Assembly (NCBI GenBank): GCA_933228675.1
Contig: OW121742.1
Location: forward strand, 123,481,983-123,545,982
Direction: 5' to 3'
From: Stomorhina lunata
Taxonomy: Eukaryota > Arthropoda > Insecta > Diptera > Rhiniidae
Length of the DNA stretch: 64,000 bases
Shown here: in pieces, positions 61,101-64,000 of the stretch
How positions within the stretch are numbered: the stretch's first letter is position 1
Layout of the letters: each line of letters starts with the position of its first letter
Position numbers and translations under genes: made by a program
Notes under the pieces: model-generated
The model's input: the letters and a program-made list of their open reading frames with translations, nothing else
What the model was told of the DNA's origin: nothing
Database searches by the model: none

Positions 61101-61180
61101 CTTACACCATGACTTAGACTATGACTTTGACTATTTCTTAGACTATGTCCTAGACTATATCAGACTATAACTAGATTATG
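58108..61180 (+). repeat. 12-bp satellite (GACTTAGACTAT)n
   Basis: About 250 copies of the same 12-mer as 15410-17506 but in the opposite orientation. Marker stretches show large internal duplications: one containing ACATTTGGCATTG occurs at 58201 and 59336 (1135 bp apart), one with TTTGACTTAGAATACGACTT at about 58955 and 60772 (about 1.82 kb), and one near 58384 and 59996 (1612 bp). One frame reads (Asp-Leu-Asp-Tyr)n but is cut into pieces of 98-258 codons by frameshifts and stops, so it is not a gene. Decayed copies continue to about 61365. Confidence 0.94.
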
Positions 61181-61365
61181 ACACAGAATTTGTTTGGAGA
61201 ACATATTATGTTTTGTCAGTTACAGCCTTCTTTAATTCTTGCGTCGATATATACCAAGTCACAGTTATCACTTGGACTATGGTGTTTGTCATAGATAAAC
61301 TAGGACTTAATACGTAACATGGTCTATGAATTAGGCTTTTACTTAAATTATGACCTAGAATATGT

Positions 61366-63715
61366 TAAAGCTTTTTTAGAAATAACTACTTTTTAGTCTA
61401 GTAACAACTCAATTTTATCCATCCAATTAATTTTTTTTAATATCTTTTAATTCTCTTCAGTCTTTAAATGAAATGTTTCATTATTCCCCATTTATCATTT
61501 GCTTGATGTTAATTGAGACATAAAATTACTAAATACCTTATCAGTTTTTACTGATTGCGCCAATACCCTTTTTCTTTTTTTTAATTATAACAACAAAATA
61601 TAAGTAACTCGGATCTACAGACAAATGTAATGCATTCCTACTGCAACAACCCCTTATCCAACTGATTATCAAGTTGTAAGTGGTAATGTAAACATAAGAG
61701 GTTTTGTTGGATGCTTCTATATAAGATTTGTTGCTAAGAACATGTTGCAAATAACATTACTCTAATAAACCGTTAGAGACAACATGTTTGATAGTAATTT
61801 ATAGGTATTTCTTGATGTTACTAAAAGTAACGAGTCTGTTAGAAATTGTAGGGAATATTTTTTGAGATTTTAAGAAAATTTATCGTTACTTTTAGAGGGA
61901 AATGGATTCGTTATATTTTTCTTTGAGGTTCTGTTAGTTCAAACGTTAGTTTATTCTTATTTTTTTTCAGGTTGGTTTGATGTTTTTGGTTGGGTAAGAA
62001 AATCGTTCGTTTTCCTTTACTCGCTGTTTGGTTTTCGTTCGTTCGTTTGTTTGATTTGATTTTGTTTGGGATTATTTTTTGTATGGAGTTTGTGTTGTGT
62101 GTGTTGGCCTTAAATCTATATGACTGGCTGACTGTTGGGTTCGTTGGTTGGCTGGTCTACTACAAACTTTTACCGAACTCTTCTTTGCTGGCTGTGTATA
62201 ACAACAATATACTGGACGACTGACTGGCTTTTCTAGTGTTTTTCTTGTTAGAGTTTGCCGTCCTTTTTCAGTATGAAATTGAGTTTTGTGTAGTTAAGTC
62301 AGCAAAAGTTTCCGTATATATTTAATTATATAAATTTTAAACCAAAAACAAAAAAAAATATTCTTCAAAACATTTTTCAAAAATTCCAAAACGTGTGAGA
62401 ATTTAAATTTAAAAAATCCAAAATAAAAAAGTTTTCAGCAAAAATTGTTAATAAAAGTAATTAATATTTAAACCTAAAAAATTTATTAAGTAATAAATAA
62501 ATTATAGAAAAATTATAAAAAAAAAACAAAATTTATATTAAAATTATCTTAACAAATCAAACAATATTTATAAATTTATAAGAAATTATTAAGAAAAAAA
62601 TATAAATAATTTAATTTAAACAAAAAGTGTAAAAAAACATAAAAAACAAAGTTTTCAAAAGTTATTAAAAATTATAGATAATCCAAAGATTTATAATAAA
62701 AATTAATGATAAAATAAAAATTCAAAATAAAATAACGGTATTTAAATCAAAATCTTTTAAATATTCAAATATATTTTCAGTTTTTATTCTAATATGTAAT
62801 TTCTAAAACAAAAATTTTAAGTTTCCTAAATTTTTTTATTAAATCATTAAAAATTGTCTTAATTATAAACAAATCAATTGAAAAAAATCTACTTTTGTGT
62901 TTTTTTTTTTTTGTAAAATAAACAAAAATAATTTCATTTTTCATTTCAAGTGTTTTTTAAAATTTTTTGAAAATCTTGAGTTTTTTCGTTTTTAAACTCT
63001 CTGTGTTCAATAATTTTCTTTATTATTTTGAAAGTGAGTGTATGTTTAATTTTTCCATGTGTATAAGTCTTTAAAAGTGTGTATGCGTGTGTGTGTGCAA
63101 TTTAGTGTTTATTTCCCTATAAACGTTTTGGTTTTTTTGTGTTATTTAAATTTTCAATTGTTTATTTAACAAAAATAAAAAACAATATGTTTTTCTCTAA
63201 TTTTAGTTTAAGTAAACTAAATTTTATTTTAATGATGATTTTTCAATTCTCTTCTTATATTGATTTCAATTTTGTTTATTTTAAACAATTTTTCTATACA
63301 TAATAATCTAATATCATCAGTTTTTATTTCTACCCTTTAAAAGAAATCTATTAAAAAAAAACGAAAGAAATTTATGGTTTTGTTAATGGATTAAGGTAAA
63401 TATTTAAAATAAATGAGAAAATTTGATTTAACAAAAAGAAAATCGAAGAAATTTTACCCACAAAAGTGAAGATACTCTTCAAATCACATGACCTGACAGA
63501 AAAGGTAACATATGTTTAGGCTGTTTAAAGGAATTTTCAAACTAATATTCAATAGTTCCATAAAGGAATTCATATTATAGCTGAATAGTTATTAAAACTT
63601 AAGCCAATAGTAAAAATCCAGAATAATTGTAAAATTTAATTTTTTTTTTTATTTTTTATATAAAAAATGCTTTAATTTATAGAAAATCATGAATACTTTT
63701 AGACATTTCAAAATA
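61366..63715. other. AT-rich unique sequence, weak transcript-like signals only
   Basis: A pyrimidine tract ending TTTTTTTTCAG at 61970 and a T/G-rich stretch to about 62270 come first. A strongly A-rich plus-strand block follows at about 62330-62760, then T-rich DNA. This pattern can mark fly non-coding leaders, but I see no credible coding exon. The 77-codon frame at 61990-62223 is hydrophobic and low-complexity. Confidence 0.4.
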
Positions 63716-64000
63716 GTAAATTTATATAGCAAATTTTTCCACAATTTACTATTTTTATAGGAAATTTTTCAAAAGTTTATTATTTTTATAGGAAATTTAA
63801 AAAAAAATTACTATTTTTGTAGGAAATTTTTGAAAAATTTACTATTCTTATAGGAAAATTTTGAAAAATTGACTATTTTTGTAGGAAATTTTTAAAAAAT
63901 TTTGTATTTTTTTAGGAAATTTTTCAAAGATTTACTATTTTAATAGAAGATTTTTCAAAAATGTACTATTTTTATAGAATTTTTTTTTGAAAATTTACTA
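63716..64000. repeat. 31-bp minisatellite array I, cut by the window end
   Basis: About nine units with a 31-bp period (TATTTT words at 63781, 63812 and 63843). Each has a form of TTTTTATAGGAAATTTTTC followed by AAAAATTTACTA. The unit resembles array H but with TATAGG in place of TAAAGG. It continues past position 64000. Confidence 0.88.

Noticed and set aside
61960..62004. Micro-exon between TTTTTTTTCAG and GTAAGA
   Set aside because: Acceptor- and donor-like words about 25 bp apart are easily found by chance in T-rich DNA, and no coding frame supports it.

Overview
This 64 kb window looks like AT-rich, gene-poor DNA from a cyclorrhaphan (probably calyptrate or muscoid) fly. Three things point that way. 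There are two elements that resemble the dipteran DINE-1/INE-1 (Helentron-type) family. There is a broken mariner-like transposase with a WFQQD motif. Short GAGA, TATA and CAA-rich non-coding blocks of a kind familiar from fly genomes are also present. No bacterial-type genes, rRNA or CRISPR are present. By eye about 47% of the window (roughly 30 kb) is tandem repeat. Almost every long open frame is a by-product of a repeat whose period is a multiple of three.

The dominant theme is one repeat superfamily. Ten or more arrays between 1.4 and 41 kb have a period of 31 bp. Each unit has a constant 14-bp palindromic core, TTTTCTATAGAAAA, and a 17-bp segment that differs from array to array. I label the arrays A1 (1.37-3.17 kb), A2 (4.34-5.58), B (6.66-8.10), C1 (19.07-20.32), C2 (21.56-23.67), C3 (24.63-26.47), C4 (28.50-29.89), D1 (31.97-33.99), E (35.56-35.95), D2 (35.95-36.58) and D3 (37.76-40.97). 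Relatives with shifted periods are H (29 bp, 27.82-28.50), F (30 bp, 45.98-47.64), G (27 bp, 56.09-57.60, with a degenerate tail to 58.11) and I (31 bp, 63.72 to the window end). Because the core is a palindrome, orientation is read from the 17-bp segment. A1/A2, C1/C2, C3/C4 and D2/D3 are inverted pairs, three of them separated by about 1.2 kb of ordinary sequence. The C arrays carry the sequence TATCGATA, the known DREF/BEAF-32-type motif, once per unit in dozens of units.

Two other satellites are present. A strikingly uniform 11-bp repeat (AGAACAGAACT) fills 9.11-12.46 kb. A 12-bp repeat occurs in one orientation at 15.41-17.51 kb and in the opposite orientation at 58.11-61.18 kb. Several arrays show higher-order repeats, of 288, 390, 558 and 620 bp.

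The longest repeat-poor stretch is 47.64-56.09 kb. It holds a possible promoter and first exon (GAGA tracts, TATA box, A-rich leader, ATG and a GTGAGT splice donor at 47.94-48.56 kb). It also holds a foldback hairpin at 49.06-49.28 kb, a short tRNA-derived SINE at 50.14-50.27 kb, the transposase relic at 51.2-51.5 kb, an unrecognised broken coding frame at 52.42-52.95 kb and the second DINE-1-like element. A second SINE with perfect 11-bp target duplications lies at 12.83-13.15 kb. Other spacers are AT-rich and show no gene I can support. The window could be a giant satellite-filled intron or intergenic heterochromatin-like DNA; the sequence alone does not decide this.
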